Positions 8,618 through 18,221 of a DNA stretch of 64,000 nucleotides are shown piece after piece (positions within the stretch are counted from its first letter, which is position 1; each line of letters begins with the position of its first letter). The translations under genes were made by a program, and so were the position numbers. A model generated the notes under the pieces. It saw only the letters and a list, made by a program, of their open reading frames with translations, did not search any database and had not been told where the DNA came from. The stretch lies in NCBI GenBank assembly GCA_000830255.1, contig JQIT01000002.1, positions 1-64,000 on the forward strand. The letters are read 5' to 3'. The stretch comes from Sulfuricurvum sp. PC08-66 (GTDB lineage Bacteria > Campylobacterota > Campylobacteria > Campylobacterales > Sulfurimonadaceae).

Positions 8618-10432
8618 TTAGAGATAGAAGCGCTTGATAAACGCCTCATCGATATCGACAACACCTCGCTCTTGCAAGCTTTTGAGCACCTCTGCATCAC
8701 ACTCAACATCGTCTGGCCACTCTCGCGTAAAGCCATCGACACTACTCTTAGTTGTACCATCCAACACAATGACACTTCCCACTTTGACATCTCGCAGTGC
8801 GTCCATATTATTGACTACACGCCATATCAACATATAGGGATTATCGAGGTCATTTTTGGCTTTATCGACTATAATAACAATACGTAGATGTTTTTCCAAA
8901 GATTGCACTTCTTGCATGAAATGTTGCATCGATTGGCTCTTATCGACAGCTACGACGACCACTGGATTTTTGCGTTCAAGCTTATATTGTTTGAGTGCAA
9001 CAATTTGGCTGTCGAGCGCGTGAAGTTTCTCTAACAGAGTCGCGTCATCAAGCGGCACGATACTCTCTTGCGATGTTACGCCTAATGTACAATCTACTCC
9101 CAATTTTCCACCTACTAATTTTTCATCGGCAGAGTGGTCAAGTGCATCGACTACCCCTTCAGAGAGCAAAATGCGCTTGGGTTCGATATGATCCAAAATA
9201 TAATTGGTCATCGTGTCATAATTGGTCAATCGAGAGGCATCAGGACCCACAAAAATAGCGTGTTTGACAAAACTCATCTGCCCTACGCCCCAAAATGCAT
9301 GCATGATTTGTTTGGCGTGACCTTTGTACATGGGCTGAATTTTGGCCAAAATGAGGTTGTGAAAGACCCCATTTTCAGGCATATGATAGTCGATAAGGTC
9401 TGGTGCTGTGGTTTTGAGTAGAGGCAAAAATATACGCTCTGTAGCCCAGCCCATGTATTTATCCTCGATAGGTGGCTTGCCCACGACGGTGGCTAGATAG
9501 ACAGGATTTTTTTTGTGTGTGATAGCTGTGACTTCTAGTACTGGATAGTGCTCTTTGAGCGTATAGTAGCCTGTGTGATCCCCAAAAGGACCCTCGATTT
9601 TTAGCTCTCTTGGGTCCAACCACCCCTCGATAACATAATCAACATCATGCGGTACCCAAATAGGATTGGTGAGGCTTTGGGCTACTTTGGCAGCTTCGCC
9701 TTTGACAAATCCATAGAGCAAAAGCTCATTGATACCGTACGGCATAGGTGCTTGCCCGCACCAAATATAGAGTGGGTCTCCGCCGATACCTATCGATACG
9801 GGCATTTTTTTGCCTGCACGTTGGTATTGGTCAAAAAAGTGGCTCGCATCTTTGTGAATTTGCCAATGCATTCCTAGACGGTTTTTGTCATAAACTTGGA
9901 GTCGATACATCCCAAGATTGGCAAGCTCACCGTCCAAACTCTGCGTGTAGACCTGCCCCATCGTGATGAAGGGTCCACCGTCTTGACTCCATGTAGTCAA
10001 AATAGGCAATTGCGTCAAATCGACCGCATCACCCAAATACACCACCTCTTGCGAGGGATTTTTACGACTTTTTAGACGCTTGGGGAAAACACGTTTGAGA
10101 GAGAGAAGATTGGAAGCTAGACTAAATTTTTCACGCAAACCCTTGGGCGGTTTCATATGCAACAATTCACTAATTTGGTCAGCGACGCCCTCGATATCCT
10201 GCCCAAAAAGGAGTTTGGTGCGTCCATAAGAGCCAAAAATATTCATCAACACTGGCACATCGAACGTTTTGTTATTGGCTCTATCGATAGGATGCGTAAA
10301 GAGCAGTGCCTTGCCGTCGGGCTTCTTGGCTTCGATGTAGGCTACATGTGGAATCTCTAGGACGATATCGAGAGGTTCATCGATGATACGCAGTTGGTTG
10401 TGCGCTTTTAAAAGCTCTAGGGTTCGTTGCAT
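8618..10432 (-). CDS. ubiD: UbiD-family decarboxylase, probably menaquinone (futalosine) pathway
   Basis: A 604-residue prenylated-flavin decarboxylase. The family decarboxylates aromatic acids; in Campylobacterota, which lack ubiquinone and make menaquinone by the futalosine route, it is thought to remove the carboxyl group from the prenylated naphthoate intermediate. Supporting segments are GPFGDHTGYYT, the TTWSQDGGPF region and WVPHDVDYVIEGWLDP, all typical UbiD. I place the start at ATG 10432, which has AAGGAG seven bases upstream and follows the hemC stop; a reading from 10453 would overlap hemC. It closes the haem/prenyl operon, whose polyprenyl synthase makes the matching side chain. 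Substrate is inferred. Confidence 0.85.
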   Translation of the reverse strand: MQRTLELLKAHNQLRIIDEPLDIVLEIPHVAYIEAKKPDGKALLFTHPIDRANNKTFDVPVLMNIFGSYGRTKLLFGQDIEGVADQISELLHMKPPKGLREKFSLASNLLSLKRVFPKRLKSRKNPSQEVVYLGDAVDLTQLPILTTWSQDGGPFITMGQVYTQSLDGELANLGMYRLQVYDKNRLGMHWQIHKDASHFFDQYQRAGKKMPVSIGIGGDPLYIWCGQAPMPYGINELLLYGFVKGEAAKVAQSLTNPIWVPHDVDYVIEGWLDPRELKIEGPFGDHTGYYTLKEHYPVLEVTAITHKKNPVYLATVVGKPPIEDKYMGWATERIFLPLLKTTAPDLIDYHMPENGVFHNLILAKIQPMYKGHAKQIMHAFWGVGQMSFVKHAIFVGPDASRLTNYDTMTNYILDHIEPKRILLSEGVVDALDHSADEKLVGGKLGVDCTLGVTSQESIVPLDDATLLEKLHALDSQIVALKQYKLERKNPVVVVAVDKSQSMQHFMQEVQSLEKHLRIVIIVDKAKNDLDNPYMLIWRVVNNMDALRDVKVGSVIVLDGTTKSSVDGFTREWPDDVECDAEVLKSLQERGVVDIDEAFIKRFYL

Positions 10433-10436
10433 GGGC

Positions 10437-11384
10437 TTACTCCTTGAATGCAATCGCGCTTGCTTGCGCTAAAAGCTCCTTGGCACCGCGGTCGATAAGC
10501 TCTTGCGCCATCAACGTCCCAAACCCTGCATGCTTGCCCCTTTTGACCACTTTGGTTTGACGCATCAAATCGCGTCCATTGGGCAATCCCAAGACCGATT
10601 TGACCAAAATATCGTCGTTTTCAAGCACAGTGGCATTGATACCGATAGGCACCTGACACCCACCCTCCAGTGCCGCTACAAACTCACGCTCGATTTGGGT
10701 CTCTGCACGTGCAATAGCATCGTCCAGCGGAGCTAAAAGCGCCAAAATTTCAGGCTCATCGATAGCATTGATAGCCAAGGCACCCTGCCCCATCGAGGGA
10801 ATCGAAAAGAGCATTTCGATGGGCGTTGCATACGTCACAGCCTCATTGAGTCCCAATCGATTGATACCCGCTGAAGCCAAAATAATGGCATCGAACTCAC
10901 CGTTTTTGAGCTTTTGGATGCGCGTATCTACATTGCCTCGCAAATCGTGTATGGTCAAATCGGGGCGCATCGCCAAAAGCATCATACGACGACGAAGCGA
11001 CGTAGTACCGATGATAGCGCCTTTGGGTAGCTCCTCTATCGAGGCATATTTTTCGCTCAACATCATGTCGCGCACATCTTCGCGCGTTGTCACAGCCGCC
11101 ATGACGATACCCGCTGGAAGCTCTACAGGAACATCTTTGAGGCTGTTGACCGAGATATGCGCCTCACCTGCTAGCATCGCTTCGTCAATCTCTTTGGTGA
11201 AGAGCCCTTTGCCGCCAATAAGCGCCAAGGGAGTATCCAAAATTTTATCCCCTTTGGTCACAATCACATTGAGTGTGACCTCCAAATGAGGATAGAGCTC
11301 CAACAGATGCGCCTTGATATGCTCCGACTGCCACAGCGCCAATTTGCTTCCGCGCGTCGCGATGATAAGTTGATGTAAAGCCAT
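10437..11384 (-). CDS. hemC: Porphobilinogen deaminase (hydroxymethylbilane synthase)
   Basis: Joins four porphobilinogens into hydroxymethylbilane in haem synthesis. The 315-residue protein contains the cofactor-attachment Cys243 in EGGCQVPIGI and the conserved ATRGSKLALWQ start, VNSLKDVPV and LRGNVDTRIQKL segments. The ATG at 11384 has AAGGAACG upstream. It shares the operon with hemA, the first committed enzyme of the same pathway, four genes upstream, so the cluster supplies tetrapyrrole for the cytochromes of this window. Confidence 0.96.
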   Translation of the reverse strand: MALHQLIIATRGSKLALWQSEHIKAHLLELYPHLEVTLNVIVTKGDKILDTPLALIGGKGLFTKEIDEAMLAGEAHISVNSLKDVPVELPAGIVMAAVTTREDVRDMMLSEKYASIEELPKGAIIGTTSLRRRMMLLAMRPDLTIHDLRGNVDTRIQKLKNGEFDAIILASAGINRLGLNEAVTYATPIEMLFSIPSMGQGALAINAIDEPEILALLAPLDDAIARAETQIEREFVAALEGGCQVPIGINATVLENDDILVKSVLGLPNGRDLMRQTKVVKRGKHAGFGTLMAQELIDRGAKELLAQASAIAFKE

Positions 11385-11392
11385 AACGTTCC

Positions 11393-12235
11393 TTAGTCGA
11401 TACGCTTGACGCTTTTGTACGCCTCGCGTGTGGGGTCTTTTTTGCCATCCAAAAAGAGTGTTGGCGTGGAGTTGATAAGCATTTGCGAAGCGACTTTTTT
11501 GTCCTCTTCGATATGCGCCAAAATCGCGGCATCGTTAATCTCAGCCATCGTGAGTTCCATATCGAGCGCTTTGTTGAATTGCGTCAAAACCTTCTTCTCA
11601 TTGGTTTCTGCGGCATCAAACTGCGCCTTGTAGGTCAAATAGACCACATCTTTTTTGCCCTTGGCGATAGCCGCACTCATCGCTTTTACGACAGTTTTGG
11701 AGGCGGGATGAATTTGCAAAAGGGGGAAATGGTAGTAGTAAAGCGCATAAGTTTTGGGGTGTTTGCGAATTTCATCGATAAGCCCTGGTACTAAGCGCGT
11801 ACAAAACGGACACAAAGGGTCAGAAAAGAGCACCAATTTATGTTTGGCATCGGGATTGCCCATAATCAAATTAGCTTTGCGGTAAAACTCCTCTTTGATG
11901 AGAGGGGAAATAGCATTTTTGATACTTTGACCTGTTTTGGCATCGAGCAGTTCGGGTGCGATGAGCTTGTTGTTGGCAAACAAAATATCTTGGCTCTCAA
12001 AATCGCGTGCACCTGTTTGTTGTTTGACTTGACCCTTCATATCGACGATAAAAACACGCCAGCTTTTATCATCCTCGAGCGGGAAGCTCTCACGTACTTT
12101 GACCTCATTGAGGAGAACACTGGGATTTTTTTTGAGTTGGGCTTGAACAAATTCGACCATTTGCGCATCGCTAATGGCGAAAAGCGTACTATTTAAGAGT
12201 GTGAGTAAACTCAACAATTTCAACATCGATGACAT
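11393..12235 (-). CDS. DsbC-like periplasmic thiol-disulfide protein
   Basis: A secreted thioredoxin-fold protein of about 280 residues. It has a signal peptide (1-20, [13 protein letters not shown]), an N-terminal region that could be the dimerisation part (25-110) and a thioredoxin domain with the active site C142-P-F-C145 in SDPLCPFC and the cis-proline motif STPTLFLDG. This layout is that of DsbC/DsbG isomerases. Two adjacent ATG codons (12238, 12235) follow AAGGAG; I chose the second for spacing. It overlaps the end of fxsA by 47 bases. Its place beside haem genes suggests a role in keeping apocytochrome cysteines reduced or in disulfide repair, which is inference. Confidence 0.8.
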   Translation of the reverse strand: MSSMLKLLSLLTLLNSTLFAISDAQMVEFVQAQLKKNPSVLLNEVKVRESFPLEDDKSWRVFIVDMKGQVKQQTGARDFESQDILFANNKLIAPELLDAKTGQSIKNAISPLIKEEFYRKANLIMGNPDAKHKLVLFSDPLCPFCTRLVPGLIDEIRKHPKTYALYYYHFPLLQIHPASKTVVKAMSAAIAKGKKDVVYLTYKAQFDAAETNEKKVLTQFNKALDMELTMAEINDAAILAHIEEDKKVASQMLINSTPTLFLDGKKDPTREAYKSVKRID

Positions 12236-12629
12236 CATTTTCTCCTTGATTCTGATAGTGTGTTTGTGAAGTATAAGCGCGACGACGGCGTACGGTGCCA
12301 TGAAAGCCAAAGAGTGTCGTATAGACAAACCCCAACAACATCGCAATACCTACGGCATCCGTAATAAAACCTGGCAAAATAAGCAACATTGCGCCCACGA
12401 TTGCCAACGCATTGGAAGCGATGAGCTCTTCGATACGCATATCGCCTTGCAACAATCGACGGATACTTTGATTCAATATCGATTTAAACGCCATCAACAC
12501 CGCTACGCCCAAAAGCGCTGTAGCGATGAAAAGCAAAAAGGTGTTGACAGAACCCAATGCATTGCCCACAGCAATAACGGCAAAAAGCTCCAAAAAGAGG
12601 TAGAGAAAAAAGAGGGATGCTATTTTCAT
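12189..12629 (-). CDS. fxsA: FxsA-family inner membrane protein
   Basis: A 146-residue membrane protein with hydrophobic helices at about 4-22, 27-48 and 75-105, and a charged cytoplasmic tail. The [18 protein letters not shown] stretch is the hallmark of the FxsA family, whose E. coli member prevents exclusion of phage T7. Its ordinary role is unknown. The ATG overlaps the proS stop by four bases; the tail overlaps the next gene by 47 bases. The same gene lies between hemC and proS in Campylobacter, as I recall. Confidence 0.85.
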   Translation of the reverse strand: MKIASLFFLYLFLELFAVIAVGNALGSVNTFLLFIATALLGVAVLMAFKSILNQSIRRLLQGDMRIEELIASNALAIVGAMLLILPGFITDAVGIAMLLGFVYTTLFGFHGTVRRRRAYTSQTHYQNQGENDVIDVEIVEFTHTLK

Positions 12630-14326
12630 AACTGCTCCGATAGATAAGATTCAATCGTACTCACAGGTACGATATGTTTGGTGTCGCTTTGGCGATGTAG
12701 TACCTCTACATTGCCCTCGGTCAAGGCATTTCCGAAGATAATCGTATAGGGAAATCCTATAAGCTCAGCATCTTTGATTTTGAACCCAAAACGCTCATTA
12801 CGGTCATCCAAAATCACCGATTCCCCTTTGGCTAAAAGCGCCGCATAGAGCGCTTCACCCGCGCTGTTTTGCGCTTCGTCTTTGGTATTTGAAATCATAA
12901 TATTGATGCGATAAGGCGCTGTTGCACTGCTCCATTTACACCCTTTTTCATCGTGGTGTTGCTCGACGATGGCTGCAACCAAACGGCTAATGCCCAAGCC
13001 ATAGGTCCCCATGATAAAGGGTTTGGCTTTGCCATTTTCATCGAGGAAATGTGCTTGCAACGGTTTTGAGTAGGTGTCGCCCAATTGGAAAATATGCCCG
13101 CACTCGATACCCTTGGTGTAGTGCATCGACGCACCGCAATGAGGACACGCATCCCCTTCGCGCACGGTCGCGATATCTTTGAAAATCGCATTAGACACAG
13201 TTGCCATATCGAAGCCTGTGAGGTGGTACGCTTTTTCATTCGCACCGCACACCATACTCGACGCCGATTGTAGCTCAACATCGTAAACCACCGTAAGTTT
13301 GCCAAAATCTTTGGGACCGATAAAGCCTACTGAGAGTCCCAACGCCTCTAATTGCGCCGCATCGACATCTTCGAGACTATTAGCTCCTACGGCATTGGCG
13401 GCTTTGACCTCTTGGAGTTCGTCGCATCCGCGTACGAAAAAGAGCACCACTTGGCTACCTTCATTGAATATCGCCAACTTCGCAACGGCTTTGATAGTGT
13501 AGTAGCTATCGACCTTGAGCATGTGTGAGAGTGCTTCGATAGAAGTCGTATCAGGCGTGTGGACTTTTTCGGCTTTGGCGATACCTGTCGATGCAGGGGC
13601 TTTGAGGCGTTGACGTTTTGCCGCCTCGACATTGGCACCGTATTCACAACTACTGCACACCGCTAGCGTATCTTCACCGCTGTTGGCAAGCACCATAATC
13701 TCTTTGCTTCCGCTACCACCAATGGCACCGCTGTCTGCCTCGACCACGCGAAACTCTAGTCCCAAACGAGTGAGAATTTTTTTGTAGGTCGCCTCCATGA
13801 GGTGAAATTCTCGCACCATATCTTCGTGGGTGGCGTGAAAACTGTAGCCATCTTTCATCAAAAACTCTCGACCGCGCATCAATCCAAATCGAGGACGCGC
13901 TTCGTCACGAAATTTGGAGGTCATTTGGTAGAGATTGAGGGGGAGCTGTTTGTAGCTACTCACACGATTGCGCACCAGTGAAACCATCATCTCCTCATGC
14001 GTAGGTCCAAGGACGAAAAGATTCTCTTTGCGGTCACGAAAGCGCAAAAGCTCTTTGCCAAACTTCTCCAATCGACCCGACTCTTCCCACAACGACGCAG
14101 GAGTTACAAACGCCAAATTGACCTCATGTACCCCTGCATTTGCCATCTCTTCGCGCACGATATTCTCGATATTGTGCAATACACGTAGCCCCAAGGGCAT
14201 AAAATTGTAAAGCCCGCTTGCGACTTGCGCGATAAACCCTCCACGGGTCAAATAGATGTGTGAGGGTAGCACCGCATCGTTGGGGGTCTCTTTGGTAGTG
14301 GGTATGAAGGCTCTGGTAAAACGCAT
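12626..14326 (-). CDS. proS: Prolyl-tRNA synthetase, bacterial type with editing domain
   Basis: Charges tRNA-Pro. The 566-residue length and layout fit the bacterial type: class II catalytic core with motif 2 region [17 protein letters not shown], an inserted YbaK-like editing domain (about 225-405) between motifs 2 and 3, motif 3 ([14 protein letters not shown]) and a C-terminal anticodon-binding domain. A cysteine pair (CPHCGASM) occurs near residue 395. It lies 14 bases downstream of hemA, linking tRNA charging with tRNA-dependent haem synthesis in one transcript. Confidence 0.96.
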   Translation of the reverse strand: MRFTRAFIPTTKETPNDAVLPSHIYLTRGGFIAQVASGLYNFMPLGLRVLHNIENIVREEMANAGVHEVNLAFVTPASLWEESGRLEKFGKELLRFRDRKENLFVLGPTHEEMMVSLVRNRVSSYKQLPLNLYQMTSKFRDEARPRFGLMRGREFLMKDGYSFHATHEDMVREFHLMEATYKKILTRLGLEFRVVEADSGAIGGSGSKEIMVLANSGEDTLAVCSSCEYGANVEAAKRQRLKAPASTGIAKAEKVHTPDTTSIEALSHMLKVDSYYTIKAVAKLAIFNEGSQVVLFFVRGCDELQEVKAANAVGANSLEDVDAAQLEALGLSVGFIGPKDFGKLTVVYDVELQSASSMVCGANEKAYHLTGFDMATVSNAIFKDIATVREGDACPHCGASMHYTKGIECGHIFQLGDTYSKPLQAHFLDENGKAKPFIMGTYGLGISRLVAAIVEQHHDEKGCKWSSATAPYRINIMISNTKDEAQNSAGEALYAALLAKGESVILDDRNERFGFKIKDAELIGFPYTIIFGNALTEGNVEVLHRQSDTKHIVPVSTIESYLSEQL

Positions 14327-14340
14327 GTTTGGTTGGCTCC

Positions 14341-15612
14341 TTAGGGGTTTAATAGATGGGATTCAGAAACAGGTGCACCCAAAATCGTATGGAGTGCATC
14401 GAGCACACTTTGGGCATCATCGGCTTGCGAAAGGGTGCGAATACGTGCGGCAATCTCGTGCAAAAAACGTTTTTGCGCTTGAAGTGTCGCTTTTTGGACG
14501 GCGTAGGCGTACTCTTGGGGGATAAACCCCTTTTGCAAGACACGTTGCGCTTCGATGTGGGCGGCGTGGGTCGCTTTTTCGTACATTGATTTAATATAGG
14601 GCTCCACGTCGCGCTCTTTGAGCCATCGATAGAACCCATCGGTGTGTTGCGCAATGAGTCCATAGGAGGTTTTGGCCTCCTCTTCACGGAAGAGTCGATT
14701 GCGTTGGGCGATATCCTCTAGGTCATCGACACGTATCACCTCGATACCGTCCATCGTGTCGATTTCAATATCGCGTGGTACAGCTAGGTCAAACCAGTAG
14801 CGCTCATACCCCACCTCGCGCACCATCGATGCAGTGATAACAGGTGCCGTCGAAGAGGTCGCGGTAAAGAGCAGATGGTGCGTATCGATAAGCGTATCGA
14901 GCGCTTCAAAAGGCTCCACACTTACGCCCTCTCCTACTTCGTTGGCAATAGCTTGGGCTTTGTGGAGCGTGCGATTGATGATAGTGACGCTACACCCTTG
15001 GGAGACCAAATATTGCGTGGCAATTCGGCTCATCTCGCCTGCGCCAATGACCAATGCTTTTTTGCGCTCAAAACTCCCTGCTAGCTCATGTGCCATCATC
15101 ACTGCTATCGAGGCTATAGAGACAGGTTTGGCAGAAATCGAGGTGGTTTCACGCACCGATGCCGCACACTTAAAAGCGTAGTGCACCGCACGTGAGAGGT
15201 GTTTGTCGCACACTTTGGCATCGTACGCCAATCGATAGCTGTCGCGTAACTGCCCCACGATTTGGGTCTCGCCCACGACCATACTGTCCAGCGAAGCCGC
15301 AACCGAAAAGAGGTGGTGAATCGCACCCTCATTGGAGTACCAATCGGCATGCTCTTTGAGCGTCCCTATCGAGAGACCACTACGCTTGGAGAGGGTCTCA
15401 AAAAGCATTTTTTTGACCCTATCAAGCTCCATACCGTACCCCAAAAGCTCGATGCGGTTACAGGTGGAGACCAGCATCACCTCCAAAACATCATCCTCTT
15501 TTTTGAGCTGCTGCATGAAATCGACATAGCGCTCTTCATTGGACAAATCGAGCTTTTCACGTAGCTCCACAGGGCTGTTTTTGTAGGAAAAACTCAATAA
15601 AAAGTAGTGCAC
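14341..15612 (-). CDS. hemA: Glutamyl-tRNA reductase
   Basis: Reduces glutamyl-tRNA to glutamate-1-semialdehyde, the first committed step of haem synthesis by the C5 pathway. The 423-residue sequence shows the catalytic Cys51 in [11 protein letters not shown], an NADPH-binding GAGEMSRIA motif near residue 190 and a C-terminal helical dimerisation domain. The start is GTG at 15612, sharing a base with the TAG stop of the polyprenyl synthase gene, so translation is probably coupled. Confidence 0.96.
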   Translation of the reverse strand: MHYFLLSFSYKNSPVELREKLDLSNEERYVDFMQQLKKEDDVLEVMLVSTCNRIELLGYGMELDRVKKMLFETLSKRSGLSIGTLKEHADWYSNEGAIHHLFSVAASLDSMVVGETQIVGQLRDSYRLAYDAKVCDKHLSRAVHYAFKCAASVRETTSISAKPVSIASIAVMMAHELAGSFERKKALVIGAGEMSRIATQYLVSQGCSVTIINRTLHKAQAIANEVGEGVSVEPFEALDTLIDTHHLLFTATSSTAPVITASMVREVGYERYWFDLAVPRDIEIDTMDGIEVIRVDDLEDIAQRNRLFREEEAKTSYGLIAQHTDGFYRWLKERDVEPYIKSMYEKATHAAHIEAQRVLQKGFIPQEYAYAVQKATLQAQKRFLHEIAARIRTLSQADDAQSVLDALHTILGAPVSESHLLNP

Positions 15613-16493
15613 TAAAAAGCTCTCGCCAAAAGAGTGTGAAGCAATCCATGCAGTGCCTCATCCTCGACGCTCTCTATTGCCTCGAGGCTAAGCGCTTTGG
15701 CATAGTCGTAGCTCTTGGTAATGACACCCTGCTCTTGCATCGATGTCATGAGCCATGTGCGCTCTTGCTCCTGCAATGCTTTGCCGTGCAGTGCCACTAC
15801 GCGCTCACGTAGAGAGGGTTGTGATGCCAAATAGATATAGGGAAGTGTTGTTTTGCCCTCACGAAAATCGCTCATGACAGGCTTGCCCAAGGTCGCCTCA
15901 TCGGAGGTAATATCCAAAATATCATCGATGATTTGAAAGGCAAGACCCAAATTTTTGCCATAGAGTGCATGTGCATCGACATCTTTGCCCGCCAAGAGTG
16001 CGGCACACGCGGTTGTCGCCTCGATAAGAGAGGCAGTTTTTTGGTAAATCATCTCGATATAGGCACTCTCGTCACTGTTAAAAGCCTCACCCATGACCAC
16101 ATCGCGCATCTCGCCCAAGGAGAGTTGTGTGACGGCATGTGCGACACGTTGAGTAATCTCTACGCCTAACACCGCCAACTCTTTGTAGGCTTTGGAGTAC
16201 AAAATATCGCCCATCATAATGGCGGTTTTGCTCCCTTGCGTGGCATTGACAGAGGGTTTTCCACGACGTAATTGCGCCTCATCGATAACATCATCGTGCA
16301 ATAGACTCGCCGCATGAATAAGCTCAACCACACTTGCCAAGGTCACAGCATGAGGATGACGCGGTGCAATCATCATGACCAATTTAGCGCGTAGACGTTT
16401 GCCCGCAGGCATTTGCGCAAACAGAGAGGTGGCACGAGGGTCATTAAGCGATTGCACCCATGACAACATGGTTGCTTCGACGGCTTCTATCAT
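15612..16493 (-). CDS. Polyprenyl diphosphate synthase
   Basis: Elongates isoprenoid diphosphates, presumably for the menaquinone side chain. The 293-residue all-helical prenyltransferase has both aspartate-rich motifs: D67-D68-V-I-D71 in LLHDDVIDEAQLRRG and D190-D191-I-L-D194 in QIIDDILD. The residue before the first motif is small (AASLL), consistent with a long-chain rather than farnesyl synthase, but chain length cannot be settled by eye. The start may be GTG 16496 or ATG 16493 in a TAGTGATG junction with the upstream gene. Confidence 0.88.
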   Translation of the reverse strand: MIEAVEATMLSWVQSLNDPRATSLFAQMPAGKRLRAKLVMMIAPRHPHAVTLASVVELIHAASLLHDDVIDEAQLRRGKPSVNATQGSKTAIMMGDILYSKAYKELAVLGVEITQRVAHAVTQLSLGEMRDVVMGEAFNSDESAYIEMIYQKTASLIEATTACAALLAGKDVDAHALYGKNLGLAFQIIDDILDITSDEATLGKPVMSDFREGKTTLPYIYLASQPSLRERVVALHGKALQEQERTWLMTSMQEQGVITKSYDYAKALSLEAIESVEDEALHGLLHTLLARAF

Positions 16494-16495
16494 CA

Positions 16496-16909
16496 CTACT
16501 CTTTGGTAATTTGGATTTGTGTTTGCTGCTGTTTGTCGTGAAAGGCGATGCGCAAGGTAGCCTTTTTGGTGGCGTAATCATACCCCAAAAAGGTTATAAG
16601 AATATAAGGGTGAAAAAGCGACTCCTCCTCTTTGCGCAGGGCAATATTGACCTTGATGCTATCGGCGTCGTAACGCTTGTAGAGGAGGTGTTGCATAGGA
16701 TTACCGTCCCAATGCGTAATGGTGACCAGCCCCTCATTGTGGAAGAGTGTCCATCTAAACGCCAAGAGCTTCTCTTCGAGGCGGTCGGTCACGGTGATGT
16801 AGAGGCGTTGGTCTTTGGCAAGCTCCACTTTGTCTATCGAGGTAAAAAATTTACCCTCTAGTGCAAGGCTCACTGTCAAAGCTATGCCCCAAAGCAAAAA
16901 CAGTCGCAT
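16496..16909 (-). CDS. Small secreted protein of unknown function
   Basis: A 137-residue protein with a clear signal peptide (about 1-18, LFLLWGIALTVSLALEG) and a mature part rich in alternating hydrophobic residues, suggesting a beta-sandwich. I see no catalytic motif, cysteine or lipobox. It is locked between the FtsL-like gene and the polyprenyl synthase gene, with stop and start overlapping at both ends (TAGTGATG), and a gene of this size sits in the same place in Campylobacter. The conserved position hints at an envelope role, but I do not recognise the family. Confidence 0.65.
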   Translation of the reverse strand: MRLFLLWGIALTVSLALEGKFFTSIDKVELAKDQRLYITVTDRLEEKLLAFRWTLFHNEGLVTITHWDGNPMQHLLYKRYDADSIKVNIALRKEEESLFHPYILITFLGYDYATKKATLRIAFHDKQQQTQIQITKE

Positions 16910-16911
16910 CA

Positions 16912-17253
16912 CTAAAAGAGCGTATCTTCGATTTGATTTTTGTAGCGCATTGTCTCGACCATCTCTTGGAGGCGCTCGTTCTCCTGTTGGAGGGTGTCGT
17001 ATTCATGTTCGAGCTTGACAACGTCGCGGCTGTCGTAGTAAAGCGCATTGCGCAAGAATATTTTGGGCATCACTATCGACGCCAAAAGCACCAATGTCAA
17101 CAGCGCTACTAAAAGCGTCGTGCGTTGGAGTCGTGAGGTAGGTGCAATAGCCTCGCGCACCTCAAAGAGCAACTCCTCTTTGTCACTCTCGTCTAGCGGC
17201 TGTGCGTAGGTGTAGCTATCATCATAAGGGTCAAAAAGTTTCTCTTGCGCCAA
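16912..17253 (-). CDS. Single-pass coiled-coil protein in the ftsL position
   Basis: A 113-residue bitopic protein: a charged cytoplasmic N-terminus (1-43), one transmembrane helix (about 44-63, TLLVALLTLVLLASIVMPKI) and a periplasmic coiled coil (about 72-105, VVKLEHEYDTLQQENERLQE). This is the topology of FtsL/FtsB. It starts with TTG at 17253, with GAGGAG eight bases upstream, and overlaps the end of rsmH by 23 bases; rsmH-ftsL is the canonical order of the division and cell-wall cluster. I therefore think it is the divisome protein FtsL, but sequence identity with FtsL is not evident and the assignment is inference. Confidence 0.6.
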   Translation of the reverse strand: MAQEKLFDPYDDSYTYAQPLDESDKEELLFEVREAIAPTSRLQRTTLLVALLTLVLLASIVMPKIFLRNALYYDSRDVVKLEHEYDTLQQENERLQEMVETMRYKNQIEDTLF

Positions 17254-18163
17254 AACGAAAACTCCTCAATTTTGCGCTACGACTGCGCGGGTTGGATGCT
17301 AATTCACTACTATCGGCACTTTGGGGTTTGCGGTGAAGCTCCACCCCTAAGGCGTGATTGTTGCCACAGGTACAGCGCATCGCTTGGGCATCGCAAATGC
17401 ACGACTGCGCCCATGCGCGAAAACGCTGTTTAACGATGCGGTCTTCGAGGGAGTGAAAGGTGATAATGGAGACGATGGTATCGACGAAATTAGCCGCTTC
17501 GATAGCATCCAGCACGCTTGTAAGCTGTCCCAATTCGTCATTTACCTCGATGCGAATAGCTTGAAAAAGCAATGTCGCTGGGTGAATTTTTTTGCCGCCT
17601 CGATAGCGCATCGCTAGGCTTGCAAGTGCTTTGGCACTCTCGATAGGACGCGCTTGCACAATGTCAGCGGCCAATTTGCGTGCATGGGGTAGCTCTCCAT
17701 ACTCACGCAAAATACGCTCTAATTCGCTTTGAGAGTAGTTGTTGACCACCTCGTAGGCATCCAGCGCGGCATCTTGGTCCATACGCATATCCAACACATC
17801 ACTCTCAAACCCAAAACCCCGTTCAAGTTTATCGAGTTGCAGTGACGATACGCCAATATCTGCCAAAACACCTTTGACATTCAAAACACCCGCACGCGCT
17901 ACCGCACGCGCAAAGCCAGAGGCAAAATCAGCACGAATCGCTTCAAAACGCTCTGTAAAAGGAGCCAATCGACGTGTGGCAAAATCGATAGCCGTTTGGT
18001 CACGGTCGATACCGATGAGTTTGGCTTTGGGGAAATGCTCCAAAAGTGCCTGAGAGTGCCCAGCGTATCCCAAGGTACAATCGATGAAAAAACCCTCATC
18101 GATACCCTCAAAAGAGGCGATAGTTTGCGATAACAGTACGGGAATATGGGGAGATTGGGGCAT
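17231..18163 (-). CDS. rsmH: 16S rRNA m4C1402 methyltransferase RsmH (MraW)
   Basis: Methylates N4 of C1402 in 16S rRNA. The 310-residue sequence begins with HIPVLLSQTI, followed by the SAM-binding CTLGYAGHSQALLE region, LADIGVSSLQLD, the characteristic GFGFESDVLDMRMD and the C-terminal ITFHSLEDRIVKQRF. The ATG at 18163 follows AAAGAG. It heads the minus-strand haem/prenyl run and diverges from the aldolase/adducin-type gene across a 58-base gap. Confidence 0.96.
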   Translation of the reverse strand: MPQSPHIPVLLSQTIASFEGIDEGFFIDCTLGYAGHSQALLEHFPKAKLIGIDRDQTAIDFATRRLAPFTERFEAIRADFASGFARAVARAGVLNVKGVLADIGVSSLQLDKLERGFGFESDVLDMRMDQDAALDAYEVVNNYSQSELERILREYGELPHARKLAADIVQARPIESAKALASLAMRYRGGKKIHPATLLFQAIRIEVNDELGQLTSVLDAIEAANFVDTIVSIITFHSLEDRIVKQRFRAWAQSCICDAQAMRCTCGNNHALGVELHRKPQSADSSELASNPRSRSAKLRSFRFGARETF

Positions 18164-18186
18164 TGAGACTCTTTGGTCGATTTGGG

Positions 18187-18196
18187 TACAATTTTA
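18187..18196. promoter_or_regulatory. Overlapping divergent minus 10 boxes (rsmH and aldolase-like gene)
   Basis: In the 58-base gap TACAAT (plus strand, 18187-18192) and TAAAAT (minus strand, 18191-18196) overlap. Both are at a plausible distance from their genes, so the two transcripts may compete for polymerase. The weak minus 10 matches make this tentative. Confidence 0.35.
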
Positions 18197-18221
18197 GCAC
18201 AAGATACCCAAGGAGCCCTTT

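Noticed and set aside
11393-12346. Longer DsbC-like reading from 12346
   Set aside because: It would run deep into fxsA; the signal peptide and AAGGAG place the start at 12235-12238.
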